Below, piece by piece: positions 1 to 8,790 of a stretch of 64,000 bases of DNA. Where the stretch lies: positions 3,844,001 through 3,908,000 of the forward strand of contig NZ_CP043959.1 in assembly GCF_008632955.1 (NCBI RefSeq), read 5' to 3'. Within the stretch, counting starts at the first letter, position 1. Each line of letters begins with the position of its first letter. This DNA comes from Streptomyces tendae (GTDB lineage: Bacteria; Actinomycetota; Actinomycetes; Streptomycetales; Streptomycetaceae). The notes under the pieces were generated by a model, which was not told where the DNA came from, did no database searches, and saw only the letters and a list, made by a program, of their open reading frames with translations. The translations under genes and the position numbers were made by a program.

Positions 1-1118
1 CGCCGGCTCTCGCTGTGCTGGTTGACGGCCTGCCAGGGGTCGGGGTCGTAGGTCTCCCAGGACGTCGTGTAGAGGATCGAGGACGGCTCGCCCCAGCCGC
101 CGTTGGGCAGGTACTCGAAGTCGTACTCGGCGTAGTCGTCGGCCATCGGCGCCTTGAGGTCGTTGATCGTGAAGAACGTCTGCACGACGCGGTCGCCGTC
201 CGGACCGGACACGGGGGCGTCGGAGAAGCGCACCCGGGCCGCGTAGGTGCCGTACGCGAACTTCATGCTCCGGGTGAGGATCTCGGTGTGCGTGGTGGAG
301 GCGCCCGTGCCGGCGGTGGACGTCTCCAGGTCCATCACCGAGTTCCCGCCCGAGGAGCTGAAGGTCACCTTTGACGGGTCCCAGGTCGCGCCCGGTACGC
401 CGGGACCGCCCGCGTTGGCGCGCACGCTCCAGCCGTGCGCCGGGAGGGCCGGGTCGGTGTGCGAGGAGTAGTCGAAGTCGTCGAAGAGCGTCTGACCGCC
501 CTCACCGGGCGGGTCGGTGGGGTCCGTGGGGTCGGTCGGGCCGTCGCCCTCGGGTCCCGCGCCCCACACGGTGGCGCCCGCAAGCCGCGCGGTCACCTTG
601 TCCCAGTCGGCGTACGACGTGCGCGTGGAGCCGAAGGAGTAGTCGTCGCTCTGCCGCAGCGACCGCCAGTCGGCGCGGTGGAAACGCAGTTGCAGGTCCC
701 CGGTGTCGGCGCCGGGCGCCAGCGACCCCGCGGCCGGGGTGAACCCGATCTCCAGGTAGCGGTCGGCCGTCGCGGTGGGCCGGGGGAGTGTGCCGAAGGT
801 GCCGGTGACGGCCGAGCAGCCGACGACCGCCCAGGAGCAGGCGAAGCGGTACGCGGTGTCCTGGGCGTCGGCCTTGAAGTAGTAGCGGATCCTGACCTGG
901 CTCAACGGCACCGGCGCGGTGCCGGTGTTGCGGACCTTGAACCAGGGTTCGCTCTGGTCGGCGGTGGCCCCGGCGGCGCTGGTGCGGTACTGCACGGCGA
1001 GCGGGCCGGCGGTGGCGGAGGCGGTCGGGGCGGGAAGTCCGGTCAGGGCGGCGCCGCCCAGCAGGGCGGTGAGGGCGAGTGCCGCGCGGGCGCGGCGGCC
1101 GGTGGGACGAGTACGCAT
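1..1118 (-). CDS. Secreted CBM3 / GH16-type endoglucanase, C-terminus beyond the window
   Basis: Partial gene, about 372 codons visible, running off the left edge. The start is ATG with MRTRPTGRR, an Arg-rich n-region, then a hydrophobic segment ending near SATA (residues about 1-38), so the protein is secreted. Residues about 40-185 read as a family 3 carbohydrate-binding module (QYRTSAAG, FKVRNTGT, RYYF). A Pro/Thr/Asp linker (GDGPTDPTDPTDPPGEGG) follows, then a concanavalin-like hydrolase domain. That domain carries EYDFEY near residue 330, which fits the GH16 signature E-x-D-x-x-E (nucleophile and acid/base). The likely role is endo-attack on beta-glucans at the cellulose or plant-wall surface. 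It is divergent from the GntR gene at 1424. Family assignment rests on motifs only; the exact substrate is not visible. Confidence 0.75.
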   Translation of the reverse strand, partial: MRTRPTGRRARAALALTALLGGAALTGLPAPTASATAGPLAVQYRTSAAGATADQSEPWFKVRNTGTAPVPLSQVRIRYYFKADAQDTAYRFACSWAVVGCSAVTGTFGTLPRPTATADRYLEIGFTPAAGSLAPGADTGDLQLRFHRADWRSLRQSDDYSFGSTRTSYADWDKVTARLAGATVWGAGPEGDGPTDPTDPTDPPGEGGQTLFDDFDYSSHTDPALPAHGWSVRANAGGPGVPGATWDPSKVTFSSSGGNSVMDLETSTAGTGASTTHTEILTRSMKFAYGTYAARVRFSDAPVSGPDGDRVVQTFFTINDLKAPMADDYAEYDFEYLPNGGWGEPSSILYTTSWETYDPDPWQAVNQHSESR

Positions 1119-1423
1119 CCGTGGTCCTTTCACGGTGGGGGTGGCGCACGGTGGGTCGTCCGCGCGGCAGGCGTGGGGTGCCGCACGGCGGGGGCTCGCG
1201 GAGACGGACCGGTCCTCAGGGCTGACCAGTTGTCCGCCGGGCCTTACCAGTCGATGTCGAGAGAAGGTGGCATAGACCAATGTGTGCGTCAACCCCACGC
1301 GGGACAACGGGAATTGACGATCCGCAGCCGGTGTCCGCGGTGACCGGACCAGCTAAGGTCAGGGGCATACCAGTGACCCAAGACCCGCTCCCTGCGGGGC
1401 GGTCGACGAGGAGGGGAGGCCGT
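1119..1423. other. Divergent intergenic region between the glucanase and gntR
   Basis: 305 bp without a credible gene. It must hold both promoters. It contains several GACCA/ACCAG half-sites of the kind used by HutC-type GntR regulators, the best arranged at 1268-1279, and a TTGACG at 1314-1319 with no convincing -10. Confidence 0.5.
1268..1279. promoter_or_regulatory. GntR/HutC-type operator candidate
   Basis: TGGCATAGACCA is two mismatches from the DasR-type dre core TGGTCTAGACCA (established for HutC-subfamily GntR proteins). A further CATACCAGTG lies near 1367, close to the gntR start. Placement between two divergent genes supports control by the adjacent regulator; this is inference. 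Confidence 0.4.
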
Positions 1424-2284
1424 GTGGCCGTCGATCCCGCCGTCCCGGGCGCGATGCTCAAGCGGGAGCTGGTGCGTGACGCGCTCCTCGAACTCGTCGA
1501 GGCCCGCCGCCCCGGGGACGCCATCCCCTCCGAGCGCACCCTCTGCGCCCGGCTCGGCGTCTCGCGGCCCACCGTGCGGGCCGCGGTCGACGAACTCGTG
1601 GTCGCGGGGCTGCTGGTGCGCGAACACGGCCGGGGCATGTTCGTGGCCGCCGAGAAGATCACCCAGGAACTGGTCCCGGAGCACAGCGCCTTCACCGTGC
1701 CGCGCGCCTCCGGCGAGTGGACCAGCAGGATCATCGAGTTCCGTACCGTGCCCGCCGGTGCCCGGACGGGCCGCAGGCTGCGCCTCTCACCGGCGGCCCG
1801 GATCCGGTACGTGGCCCGGCTGCGGCTGGTGGACGGGGTGCCGATGGCCGTCGAGCACCTGCACGTCCCGGCTGACCTGGTTCCTGGCCTGACCGGCGCG
1901 GAACTCGAACAGGGTGATCTGTACATACATTTGAGGGAGCGGCACGCTGTGCGGGTCAGCGAGGCCGTGCAGTCCATCGAGCCGACGGTCGTGACCCGGG
2001 CGGAGGCGGCCCTGCTCGACGTGCCCGAGCTGTCACCGGCGCTGCTGTTCGAGCGCCTCACCACGGACACCGCGGGGCGCCCGGTGGAGTACGTGCACTC
2101 CCTCTACCGGGGCGACCGCTACCGCATCGTCTCCCGGCTGGCGCTGGGGCCGGCGGAGGAGCGGACGGGCGCGGGGGAGCGGGCGGAACCGCTTCCCGGG
2201 CCTCACCCCGGCTTCCCGCCCGGCGACCTTCCCTCCCGCGGCCCGGTCAGTTTCTCGGCGCACGGCGTGGTGCAGCGCGACTGA
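1424..2284 (+). CDS. GntR family regulator, HutC subfamily (UTRA effector domain)
   Basis: 286 residues from GTG at 1424, chosen because GAGGAGGGGAGG lies just upstream; an upstream extension to 1280 has no ribosome site. Residues about 8-75 are the winged helix (SERTLCARLGVSRPTVRAAV, then LLVREHGRGMFV), the classic GntR recognition helix and wing. Residues about 90-245 form a UTRA domain (TGRRLRLSPAARIRYVARLR, MAVEHLHVP, YVHSLYRGDRYRI), which binds sugars or sugar phosphates in this subfamily. The last 40 residues are Pro-rich. It is divergent from the secreted glucanase and upstream of the GH64 gene, so control of glucan use is plausible. The ligand is unknown. Confidence 0.85.
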   Translation: MAVDPAVPGAMLKRELVRDALLELVEARRPGDAIPSERTLCARLGVSRPTVRAAVDELVVAGLLVREHGRGMFVAAEKITQELVPEHSAFTVPRASGEWTSRIIEFRTVPAGARTGRRLRLSPAARIRYVARLRLVDGVPMAVEHLHVPADLVPGLTGAELEQGDLYIHLRERHAVRVSEAVQSIEPTVVTRAEAALLDVPELSPALLFERLTTDTAGRPVEYVHSLYRGDRYRIVSRLALGPAEERTGAGERAEPLPGPHPGFPPGDLPSRGPVSFSAHGVVQRD

Positions 2285-2366
2285 GGCAGCCGCGCCGCGC
2301 GGTGGATGAACGCGGAACCACCACCTCCCGAACCGTTGACAGGTCCATACCAAGGCGAGACGCTGC

Positions 2367-2380
2367 TGAGAGCGCTCTCA
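2367..2380. promoter_or_regulatory. LacI-family (CebR/CelR-like) operator palindrome
   Basis: TGAGAGCGCTCTCA is a perfect 14-bp palindrome 37 bp upstream of the GH64 start. It differs from the CebR/CelR consensus TGGGAGCGCTCCCA only at symmetrical positions 3 and 12. The sequence directly shows the palindrome; assignment to a LacI repressor of glucan use is inference. Confidence 0.7.
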
Positions 2381-2416
2381 CTACGTTTCCCGGCCACAGT
2401 CGAACGGAGCAGGAGC

Positions 2417-3622
2417 ATGCTGCAGACCTTCGGACGCCGCCTCACAGCCGTGGCATTGGGCCTCGCCACCGCGCTCGGCGGTACCTGGCTCGCCACCGGG
2501 GTCCCGGCCCCCGCGCACGCCGCGGTCCCGGACACCATCCCCCTGACCGTCACCAACAACTCGGGCCGCGCGGAGCCCGTCCACCTGTACAACCTCGGCA
2601 CCCAGCTCTCCACCGGCCGCCAGGGCTGGGCCGACGCGAACGGCACCTTCCACCCCTGGCCCGCGGGCGGCAATCCGCCCACCCCCGCACCCGACGCCTC
2701 CATACCGGGCCCGGCACCCGGACAGTCCACGACCATCCGCGTCCCCAAGTTCTCCGGCCGGATCTACTTCTCCTACGGCCGGAAGATGGACTTCCGGCTG
2801 ACCACCGGCGGCCTGGTGCAGCCCGCCGTGCAAAACCCCACCGACCCCAACCGCGACATCCTGTTCAACTGGTCGGAGTACACCCTCAACGACGACGGAC
2901 TGTGGATCAACAGCACCCAGGTCGACATGTTCTCCGCGCCCTACACGGTCGGGGTGCACCGCGGCGACGGCACCACCGTGAGCGCCGGCCGGCTCCGTCC
3001 CGGCGGCTACAACGGGGTGTTCAACGCCCTCAGAGGACAGTCCGGCGGCTGGGCGAACCTGATCCAGACCCGGTCCGACGGCACCGTGCTGCGCGCCCTG
3101 TCCCCGCTGTACGGGGTGGAGACCGGCGCCCTCCCGGCGTCCGTCATGGACGACTACGTCAACCGGGTCTGGCAGAAGTACACCGGTACCGACCTGGTCG
3201 TCACGCCCTTCGCAGACCGTCCTGACGTCCGGTACGTCGGCCGGGTCTCCGGAGGCGTCCTGCGGTTCACCGACACCTCGGGCAACCTCGCCACCACCTT
3301 CCAGAAACCGGACGCATCGTCCGTCTTCGGCTGCCACCGGCTCCTGGACGCACCGAACGACCAGGTGCGCGGCCCGATCTCACGCACCCTGTGCGCGGGC
3401 TTCAACCGCACCACGCTGCTCGCCAACCCCCACCAACCCGACCGGAGCGCCGCCGGCTTCTACCAGGAACCGGTCACCAACCACTACGCGCGGATCGTCC
3501 ACGCGCACATGGCCGACGGGAAGGCCTACGGCTTCGCCTTCGACGACGTGGGCCACCACGAGTCGCTCGTCCACGACGGCAACCCGCGCCAGGCGTCCCT
3601 GACGCTCGACCCGTTCGACTGA
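2417..3622 (+). CDS. Secreted GH64 beta-1,3-glucanase
   Basis: 401 residues from ATG 2417, preceded by GGAGCAGGAG; an in-frame ATG at 2306 lies upstream of the operator and is rejected. A signal peptide runs from MLQTFGRRL to about AHA-35. The mature protein has the thaumatin-like/GH64 layout: IPLTVTNNSGR at the start, SGRIYFSYGRKMDF, then FNWSEYTLND and TQVDMF, which supply the Glu and Asp expected for the inverting catalytic pair. YVNRVWQKYTG and the C-terminal HHESLVHDG and LDPF segments follow. The enzyme releases laminari-oligosaccharides from long beta-1,3-glucan (fungal walls, callose). The operator at 2367 suggests repression by a LacI protein. It is followed by a strong hairpin terminator. 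Confidence 0.9.
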   Translation: MLQTFGRRLTAVALGLATALGGTWLATGVPAPAHAAVPDTIPLTVTNNSGRAEPVHLYNLGTQLSTGRQGWADANGTFHPWPAGGNPPTPAPDASIPGPAPGQSTTIRVPKFSGRIYFSYGRKMDFRLTTGGLVQPAVQNPTDPNRDILFNWSEYTLNDDGLWINSTQVDMFSAPYTVGVHRGDGTTVSAGRLRPGGYNGVFNALRGQSGGWANLIQTRSDGTVLRALSPLYGVETGALPASVMDDYVNRVWQKYTGTDLVVTPFADRPDVRYVGRVSGGVLRFTDTSGNLATTFQKPDASSVFGCHRLLDAPNDQVRGPISRTLCAGFNRTTLLANPHQPDRSAAGFYQEPVTNHYARIVHAHMADGKAYGFAFDDVGHHESLVHDGNPRQASLTLDPFD

Positions 3623-3659
3623 CCGGCCCCGCCCGGGCATCCGCCCCTTGAGCCGGCCC

Positions 3660-3690
3660 GGTGGCGGCGCGCGACGGACGCGCCGCCACC
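3660..3690 (+). terminator. Intrinsic-type hairpin after the GH64 gene
   Basis: GGTGGCGGCGCG at 3660-3671 pairs perfectly with CGCGCCGCCACC at 3679-3690, loop 7 nt, 38 bp beyond the stop. No U-tract, as is usual for actinobacteria. Confidence 0.7.
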
Positions 3691-3768
3691 TCCGGTCGTC
3701 CGCCCGCCCGTGCCCGTCACCGGGGACCGCGATCACTCACGACGGCCAGGGCACCATAGGGTGCCCTC

Positions 3769-4866
3769 ATGTCTGCCACGTTGAACGCTGGGAAAACCCG
3801 CGCCGCGCTGCGTACCTCGGCACGCATCTCGGGCGAACTGCTGCTGGTCCTGGTGGCGACCGGAGTGGCGCTCTGGCTGCTGGGGCGCATGTGGTCGGTG
3901 ATCTGGCCCCTGATAGTCGGCCTGCTGCTCACCACGCTCACCTGGCCCGCGACCCGTTGGCTGCGCCGCCGCGGTCTGCGGCCCGCGGTCGCCGCGTCGC
4001 TGGTGACCGTGCTGTTCCTGCTGGTCGGCGCGGGCACCGTGGCACTCATCGCCGTGCCCGTCGCGTCGGAGGCCGGTGAACTCGGGGACGGCGTCGTCCA
4101 GGGCGTGCAGAAGCTGCGCGAGTGGGCCGAGGGCCCGCCGCTGAACATCGACGACGCTCAGATCGCGGGCGCCTTCGACGCCGCGACCGCCCGCCTCCAG
4201 GACAGCGCCGGGTCCATCGCCACCACCGCCGTCACCGGGGTGAGCACCGTCTTCAGCGGCCTCGTCACCGCCGTCCTTGCGCTCTTCCTGATGTTCTTCT
4301 TCCTGAAGGACGGCCCGCGCTTCCTGCCGTGGCTGCGCCGCCAGCTCCCCGGCCGGCTCGCCGACGACGTACCGGCCGTGGCCGCCCGCTGCTGGGACAC
4401 CCTCGGCGCGTTCGTCCGGTCGCAAGCGCTCGTCGGCCTCATCGACGCCGTGCTGATCGGCCTCGGCCTGTGGATCCTCGACGTACCGCTCGTCCTGCCG
4501 CTCGCGGTGCTGACCTTCGTCTCCGCGTTCGTGCCCATCATCGGCGCCCTGTTCGCCGGACTGGTCGCCGTGCTGATCGCGCTGGTGTCCAACGGACTGA
4601 TGGACGCGGTGCTGGTGCTCGTCCTCATCGTCGTCGTGCAGCAGCTCGAGGGCAACGTGTTCCAGCCGATGATCCAGAGCCGCGGACTCGGCCTGCACGC
4701 GGCCGTCGTCCTGCTGGCGGTGACGCTGGGCGGCAGCCTGGCCGGCATCGTCGGCAGCCTGCTCGCCGTGCCCGTCGCCGCCCTCGTCGCGGTCGTCTGG
4801 AACTATCTGCGCGAACAGCTCTCCGACCCGCCCCGGCCGCCGGCGCCCGACACCCCCGCCGCCTGA
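3769..4866 (+). CDS. AI-2E family transporter (YdiK/PerM-like permease)
   Basis: 365 residues, integral membrane. A short cytoplasmic start is followed by two TM helices (ELLLVLVATGVALWLL, SVIWPLIVGLLLTTLTW), a third near 75-95, an extracytoplasmic segment with helical character (about 100-150), then five further TM segments. The family signature is visible in LFLMFFFLKDGPRFLPWL, FVSAFVPIIGAL and QQLEGNVFQPMIQSR, the typical conserved glycine/proline loop near the C-terminus. Family members export quorum signals or act as Na+/H+-linked exporters; the substrate here cannot be read. The start has only a weak ribosome site. It lies 44 bp ahead of the aminotransferase-like gene, so co-transcription is possible. 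A second member occurs at 61423. Confidence 0.9.
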   Translation: MSATLNAGKTRAALRTSARISGELLLVLVATGVALWLLGRMWSVIWPLIVGLLLTTLTWPATRWLRRRGLRPAVAASLVTVLFLLVGAGTVALIAVPVASEAGELGDGVVQGVQKLREWAEGPPLNIDDAQIAGAFDAATARLQDSAGSIATTAVTGVSTVFSGLVTAVLALFLMFFFLKDGPRFLPWLRRQLPGRLADDVPAVAARCWDTLGAFVRSQALVGLIDAVLIGLGLWILDVPLVLPLAVLTFVSAFVPIIGALFAGLVAVLIALVSNGLMDAVLVLVLIVVVQQLEGNVFQPMIQSRGLGLHAAVVLLAVTLGGSLAGIVGSLLAVPVAALVAVVWNYLREQLSDPPRPPAPDTPAA

Positions 4867-4910
4867 CCACCGGGAACCCCGGTCCGACCCGCACCCACAG
4901 GAAGCCCCCC

Positions 4911-6131
4911 GTGACGTACGACCTCACCGCACTGCGCGAAGCGATCCCCGCGCTGGCCGCCGGCACCGCCCACTTCGACGGCCCCGGCGGCACCCAGACG
5001 CCGCGGCCCGTCATCGAGGCCGTCGCCGCCGCCCTGTCCCGGCCCCTGTCCAACCGGGGCGGCGAACTGCCCGGTGAACGCCACGCCGACACCCTCGTCG
5101 TCGAGGCGCGCCGCGCCATGGCCGACCTGCTCGGCGCCGACCCGGCGGGCATCGTCTTCGGCCGCAGCGCCACCCAGCTGACCTACGACTTCGCCCGCAC
5201 CCTCGCCGCCGGCTGGCAGCCCGGTGACGAGGTGGTCGTCACCCGGCTCGACCACGACGCCAACATCCGCCCGTGGGTGCAGGCCGCCGAACGCGCCGGA
5301 GTCACCGTCCGCCGCGCCGACTTCGACCCGGCCACCGGTGAACTCACCGCCGACCACATCCGCGCCCAGCTCTCCGGGCGCACCCGCCTGGTCGCGGTGA
5401 CCGCCGCCTCCAACCTCATCGGCACCGAACCCCCGGTCGCCGAGATCGCGCGCCTCGTCCACGACGCGGGCGCCCTGCTGTACGTCGACGGTGTGCACTA
5501 CACGGCGCACGCGCCGGTCGACGTCCGGGCGCTCGGCGCGGACTTCTACGTGTGCTCGCCGTACAAGTTCCTCGGCCCGCACCACGGCGTGCTGGCCGCC
5601 GACCCGGCGCTCCTGGAGACCCTGCGCCCGGACAAGCTGCTGCCCTCCGCCGACACGGTGCCCGAACGGTTCGAGCTGGGCACACTGCCCTACGAGTTCC
5701 TCGCCGGCACCCGCGCGGCCGTCGACTTCCTGGCCGGCCTCGGCGGGCTGCCGGACGGTGACCGCAGGACCCGGCTCGCCGCCGCCTACGAGGCGATCGA
5801 GGAGCACGAGGGACGCCTGCGGGCCCGCCTGGAGAAGGGCCTCGCCGCCCTCGACGGGGTGACCGTCCACTCCCGGGCGGCCCGGCGCACCCCCACCCTG
5901 CTGATCACGTTCGACGGCCGCCGCACCGAGGACGCCTACCGCTTCCTCGCCGGGCGGAACGTCCACGCGCCCTCCAGCCACTTCTACGCCCTGGAGGCGT
6001 CCCGCCACCTCGGTCTCGGGGACACCGGCGGCCTCCGCGTCGGTCTCGCCCCCTACACCTCCGACGAGGACGTCGACCGCCTCCTCGACGGCCTGGCGGA
6101 CTTTCTGAAGGAGACCCCGGCCGCGCACTGA
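4911..6131 (+). CDS. Cysteine desulfurase-like PLP enzyme (class V aminotransferase fold)
   Basis: 406 residues from GTG 4911 with AGGAAG eight bases upstream; the reading frame is open further upstream but only as a shadow of the previous gene. Fold type I PLP enzyme: HFDGPGGTQTP near the N-terminus, FGRSATQLTYDFA (phosphate-binding), RLDHDANIRPW, VTAASNLIGTEPPV, LYVDGVHYTAH with the PLP Asp-x-x-His, and YVCSPYKFLGPHHGVL supplying the Schiff-base lysine. This matches the VC1184-type cysteine desulfurase-like subfamily, whose substrate is not settled. No active-site Cys loop of IscS is evident, so a role in Fe-S assembly should not be assumed. The gene is closed by a hairpin at 6141. Confidence 0.85.
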   Translation: MTYDLTALREAIPALAAGTAHFDGPGGTQTPRPVIEAVAAALSRPLSNRGGELPGERHADTLVVEARRAMADLLGADPAGIVFGRSATQLTYDFARTLAAGWQPGDEVVVTRLDHDANIRPWVQAAERAGVTVRRADFDPATGELTADHIRAQLSGRTRLVAVTAASNLIGTEPPVAEIARLVHDAGALLYVDGVHYTAHAPVDVRALGADFYVCSPYKFLGPHHGVLAADPALLETLRPDKLLPSADTVPERFELGTLPYEFLAGTRAAVDFLAGLGGLPDGDRRTRLAAAYEAIEEHEGRLRARLEKGLAALDGVTVHSRAARRTPTLLITFDGRRTEDAYRFLAGRNVHAPSSHFYALEASRHLGLGDTGGLRVGLAPYTSDEDVDRLLDGLADFLKETPAAH

Positions 6132-6140
6132 CGCCAGGGC

Positions 6141-6173
6141 CCGCCGGCGCCGTTCGTACGGAGGCGCCGGCGG
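6141..6173 (+). terminator. Hairpin terminator after the PLP enzyme gene
   Basis: CCGCCGGCGCC at 6141-6151 pairs with GGCGCCGGCGG at 6163-6173 (11 bp), with flanking GGC/GCC extension. Confidence 0.65.
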
Positions 6174-6196
6174 ACCGGGCATGACATCGTGGGCCC

Positions 6197-6769
6197 ATGA
6201 GCGTCGACGTCCGCCCGGCCACGGAGTTCGAGGACGTCCGTGCCGTACTCGGTCCCAAGTCGCCGCAGGCGAACGTCTGCTGGTGCCTGAGCTACCGCAT
6301 CCCCTCCCGGCTCAACCGGGAACTGAGAGGTCCCGCACGAGGGGAGCACGTCGCCGGACTGCTCCGCTCGGACACCCCGCTCGGCGTGCTGGCCCACGAC
6401 GACGGCGTGCCCGTCGGCTGGGCCGCCGTCGCCCCGCGCGCCGACACCTCCTTCGCCCGCAATCGCAAGATCCCGCACGTCGACGACCTGCCGGTCTGGT
6501 CGCTGTGGTGCGTCCGGGTCCGCCCCGGCCACCGCGGCAAGGGCCTCTCGCACGCCCTGATCGCCGGCGCCGTCGCGTACGCCCGCGCGCAGGGCGCCCC
6601 CGCCGTCGAGGCCTATCCCCTCGACAACGGCGACGCCCGCGTCGACCTGACCATGGCGTACGCCGGGCTCCGCAAGAACTTCGAGCGGGCCGGCTTCACC
6701 CACGCCGCCGACACCACGTCCGTCCTGGCCGGTCACCCGCGGGTGCTGATGCGGCTCGACCTGCGCTGA
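6197..6769 (+). CDS. GNAT family N-acetyltransferase
   Basis: 190 residues, cytoplasmic. GNAT motif A is visible as LWCVRVRPGHRGKGLSHALI (acetyl-CoA pyrophosphate-binding R/Q-x-x-G-x-G/A, here RGKGLS), followed by AVAYARAQGAPAVEAYPL. The C-terminal AGLRKNFERAGF fits motif B. The N-terminal half contains NVCWCLSYR, a Cys/Trp-rich stretch shared by a Streptomyces subgroup often described as GNAT proteins near metabolic genes. The acceptor substrate is unknown. It is convergent with the acyl-CoA synthetase gene, whose stop lies 18 bp away. Confidence 0.85.
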   Translation: MSVDVRPATEFEDVRAVLGPKSPQANVCWCLSYRIPSRLNRELRGPARGEHVAGLLRSDTPLGVLAHDDGVPVGWAAVAPRADTSFARNRKIPHVDDLPVWSLWCVRVRPGHRGKGLSHALIAGAVAYARAQGAPAVEAYPLDNGDARVDLTMAYAGLRKNFERAGFTHAADTTSVLAGHPRVLMRLDLR

Positions 6770-6787
6770 CGGCCCCGGCCGCCCGGC

Positions 6788-8704
6788 TCACGCGTACAGC
6801 GCCGCGATCTCCTTCGCGTACGCCTCCTGCGCGGCCTTCCGCTTGACCTTCAGCGACGGGGTCAGCAGGCCGTTCTCCTCGGTGAACTCGCCCTCCACCA
6901 GGGCGAAGGTACGGATGGACTCGGCGCGTGAGACGGCCTCGTTGGCGTAGTCCACGGCCTTCTGCACGTCGGCGCGCATCCGGGGGTCGCGGACCACCTC
7001 GGACAGCGGCGTGTCGGCGGGCATCCCGCGCACCGACAGCCAGTGCGCGACCGTCTCCGGGTCCAACGTGACCAGCGCGGCCACGAAGGGCCGGTTGTCG
7101 CCGACGACGAGACACTGGGCGACGGGAGGCCGGCTGCGCAGCCGGTCCTCCAGCAGGGCGGGGGAGACGTTCTTGCCGCCGGAGGTGACGATGAGGTCCT
7201 TCTTGCGGCCCGTGATGGTCAGATAGCCGTCCTCGTCCAGCGAACCGAGGTCCCCGGTCGCGAACCAGCCGTCGTCCAGGACCTCTTCGGTGGCGTCGGG
7301 GTTGTTCCAGTACGCGCCGAAGACGATGCCGCCCTTGATGTGCACCTCGCCGTCGTCGGCGATGCGCACCGACGTGCCCGGGACCGGGATGCCGACCGTG
7401 CCGGGGCGGGGACCCAGCGGCGGGACGATGGTGGCGGCGGCCGACGTCTCGGTCAGGCCGTACCCCTCGTACACCATGACGCCGGCCGCGTAGAAGAACA
7501 GGTTGAGGTCGCGTTCCAGCGGGGAGCCGCCGCTGATCGCGTACCGCAGGCGCCCGCCGAGCTCCTTGCGGACCCTGCGGTAGACCAGCAGGTCGTACAG
7601 CGCCCACCCGGCGTACAGACCGGGGCCGGGGCCCTTGCCGCGGCCCAGGAAGCGGTCGAGGTGGGCCTGGCCGAACCGCACGGCGAGACGGTGGGCACGC
7701 TCGAAGGAGGCACCGCGCCCGATCTTCTCGGCGGTGGCCCGGCCCGTGTCGTGGATCTTCTCGAAGAGGTAGGGCACGCCCACCACGAACGTCGGCCGGA
7801 ACGCCTTGAGCGCGGGCCGCAGTTCGTCCGGCTTGATGCTCGGGCAGTGGCCGGTCTCGATGCGGGCCATCAGGCAGGAGATCTGCAGGGTGCGGCCCAG
7901 GATGTGGGCGAGCGGCAGGAACAGCAGCGTCGAGGCGACCTGGTCGGTGACCGCCTTGAACACGGGGTGCAGCAGTTCGACCGTGTTCGCGGCCTCGGCG
8001 TACAGGTTGGCGTGCGTCAGTACACAGCCCTTGGGGCGTCCCGTGGTGCCGGAGGTGTAGCAGACGGTCGCCACGGTGTCCGGGGTGAGGGCGGTACGAC
8101 GCTTGGTGACCTCCTCGTCCGGCACGTCCCGGCCCCGTGCGACCAGGGCCGCCACGGCGCCCCCGTCCAGTTCCCACACCTGCGGCGGCGAGGGCAGGGC
8201 GGCGGTGCCCGTCCGGACGGCGGCGGTGTTGTCGGCGGTCTCCGTGACGACGTACCGGGCGCCGGAGTCCCGGACGATCCACTCCACCTGGTCCGGCGAG
8301 GAGGTCGGGTACACCGGCACGGTCCGCCCGCCGGCCGCCCAGACGGCGAAGTCCAGGAGCGTCCACTCGTAACGGGTGCGGGACATCACGGCGACCCGGT
8401 CGCCCGCCTCCAGACCGGCGGAGACCAGCCCTTTGGCCACGGCGGTGACCTCCCCGGCGAAGGCCGCCGCCGTGACCGGACGCCAGACGCCCCGCTCCTG
8501 CCTCCGCAGCACGACCGCGTCCGGGGCCTCGGCCGCGTTGGTGAACGGGATGTCGGCGGTGGTCCCCGTGGCTGGGCGCGCGGCCAGTGCCTCGGTACGG
8601 GCCTCCCGGACGACTCCGCGCTCGTCCCTGACCGTCTCCACCCTGGTACGGCCCGCCAGATCGGCCCGTCGCTTCGCCCGTTTCAGATCCTTGCGTACGC
8701 CCAT
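6788..8704 (-). CDS. AMP-dependent long-chain fatty acid--CoA ligase
   Basis: 638 residues. ANL-superfamily adenylate-forming enzyme: P-loop motif CYTSGTTGRPKGC (about residue 222), motif A4 region, A5 GYGLTETSAA, A7 WFATGDLG, A8 GRKKDLIVTSGGKNVSP, and an A10-type lysine in LLTPSLKVKRKAA. It activates a carboxylic acid to acyl-AMP, then acyl-CoA. Length and the N-terminal Arg/Lys-rich stretch (VRKDLKRAKRRADLAG) fit the FadD15-like class of actinobacterial long-chain synthetases. Two inverted repeats of TetR-operator type sit directly upstream (8754-8784), suggesting repression relieved by acyl-CoA or a related ligand. The exact chain-length preference cannot be inferred. Confidence 0.9.
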   Translation of the reverse strand: MGVRKDLKRAKRRADLAGRTRVETVRDERGVVREARTEALAARPATGTTADIPFTNAAEAPDAVVLRRQERGVWRPVTAAAFAGEVTAVAKGLVSAGLEAGDRVAVMSRTRYEWTLLDFAVWAAGGRTVPVYPTSSPDQVEWIVRDSGARYVVTETADNTAAVRTGTAALPSPPQVWELDGGAVAALVARGRDVPDEEVTKRRTALTPDTVATVCYTSGTTGRPKGCVLTHANLYAEAANTVELLHPVFKAVTDQVASTLLFLPLAHILGRTLQISCLMARIETGHCPSIKPDELRPALKAFRPTFVVGVPYLFEKIHDTGRATAEKIGRGASFERAHRLAVRFGQAHLDRFLGRGKGPGPGLYAGWALYDLLVYRRVRKELGGRLRYAISGGSPLERDLNLFFYAAGVMVYEGYGLTETSAAATIVPPLGPRPGTVGIPVPGTSVRIADDGEVHIKGGIVFGAYWNNPDATEEVLDDGWFATGDLGSLDEDGYLTITGRKKDLIVTSGGKNVSPALLEDRLRSRPPVAQCLVVGDNRPFVAALVTLDPETVAHWLSVRGMPADTPLSEVVRDPRMRADVQKAVDYANEAVSRAESIRTFALVEGEFTEENGLLTPSLKVKRKAAQEAYAKEIAALYA

Positions 8705-8753
8705 GACGGCTCCCGGTCGCGGCTGATGCTGTGCTGGTGCTGTCCCTAGCTAC

Positions 8754-8784
8754 TTACTCGGCAGTAAACTTACCCGCGCGTAAG
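8754..8784 (-). promoter_or_regulatory. Double inverted repeat in the fadD promoter, TetR-type operator candidates
   Basis: Two adjacent dyads: TTACTCGGCAGTAA (8754-8767, TTACT/AGTAA arms) and CTTACCCGCGCGTAAG (8769-8784, CTTAC/GTAAG arms). They share the TTAC half-site and lie 50-80 bp upstream of the ligase start. TetR regulators of acyl-CoA metabolism bind sites of this size; the regulator is not in the immediate neighbourhood. Confidence 0.55.
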
Positions 8785-8790
8785 GACGAG

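Noticed and set aside
4122..4910. Possible fusion of a long N-terminal region to the PLP enzyme
   Set aside because: This part is a frame shadow of the AI-2E gene; a GTG with a good ribosome site at 4911 starts the true protein.
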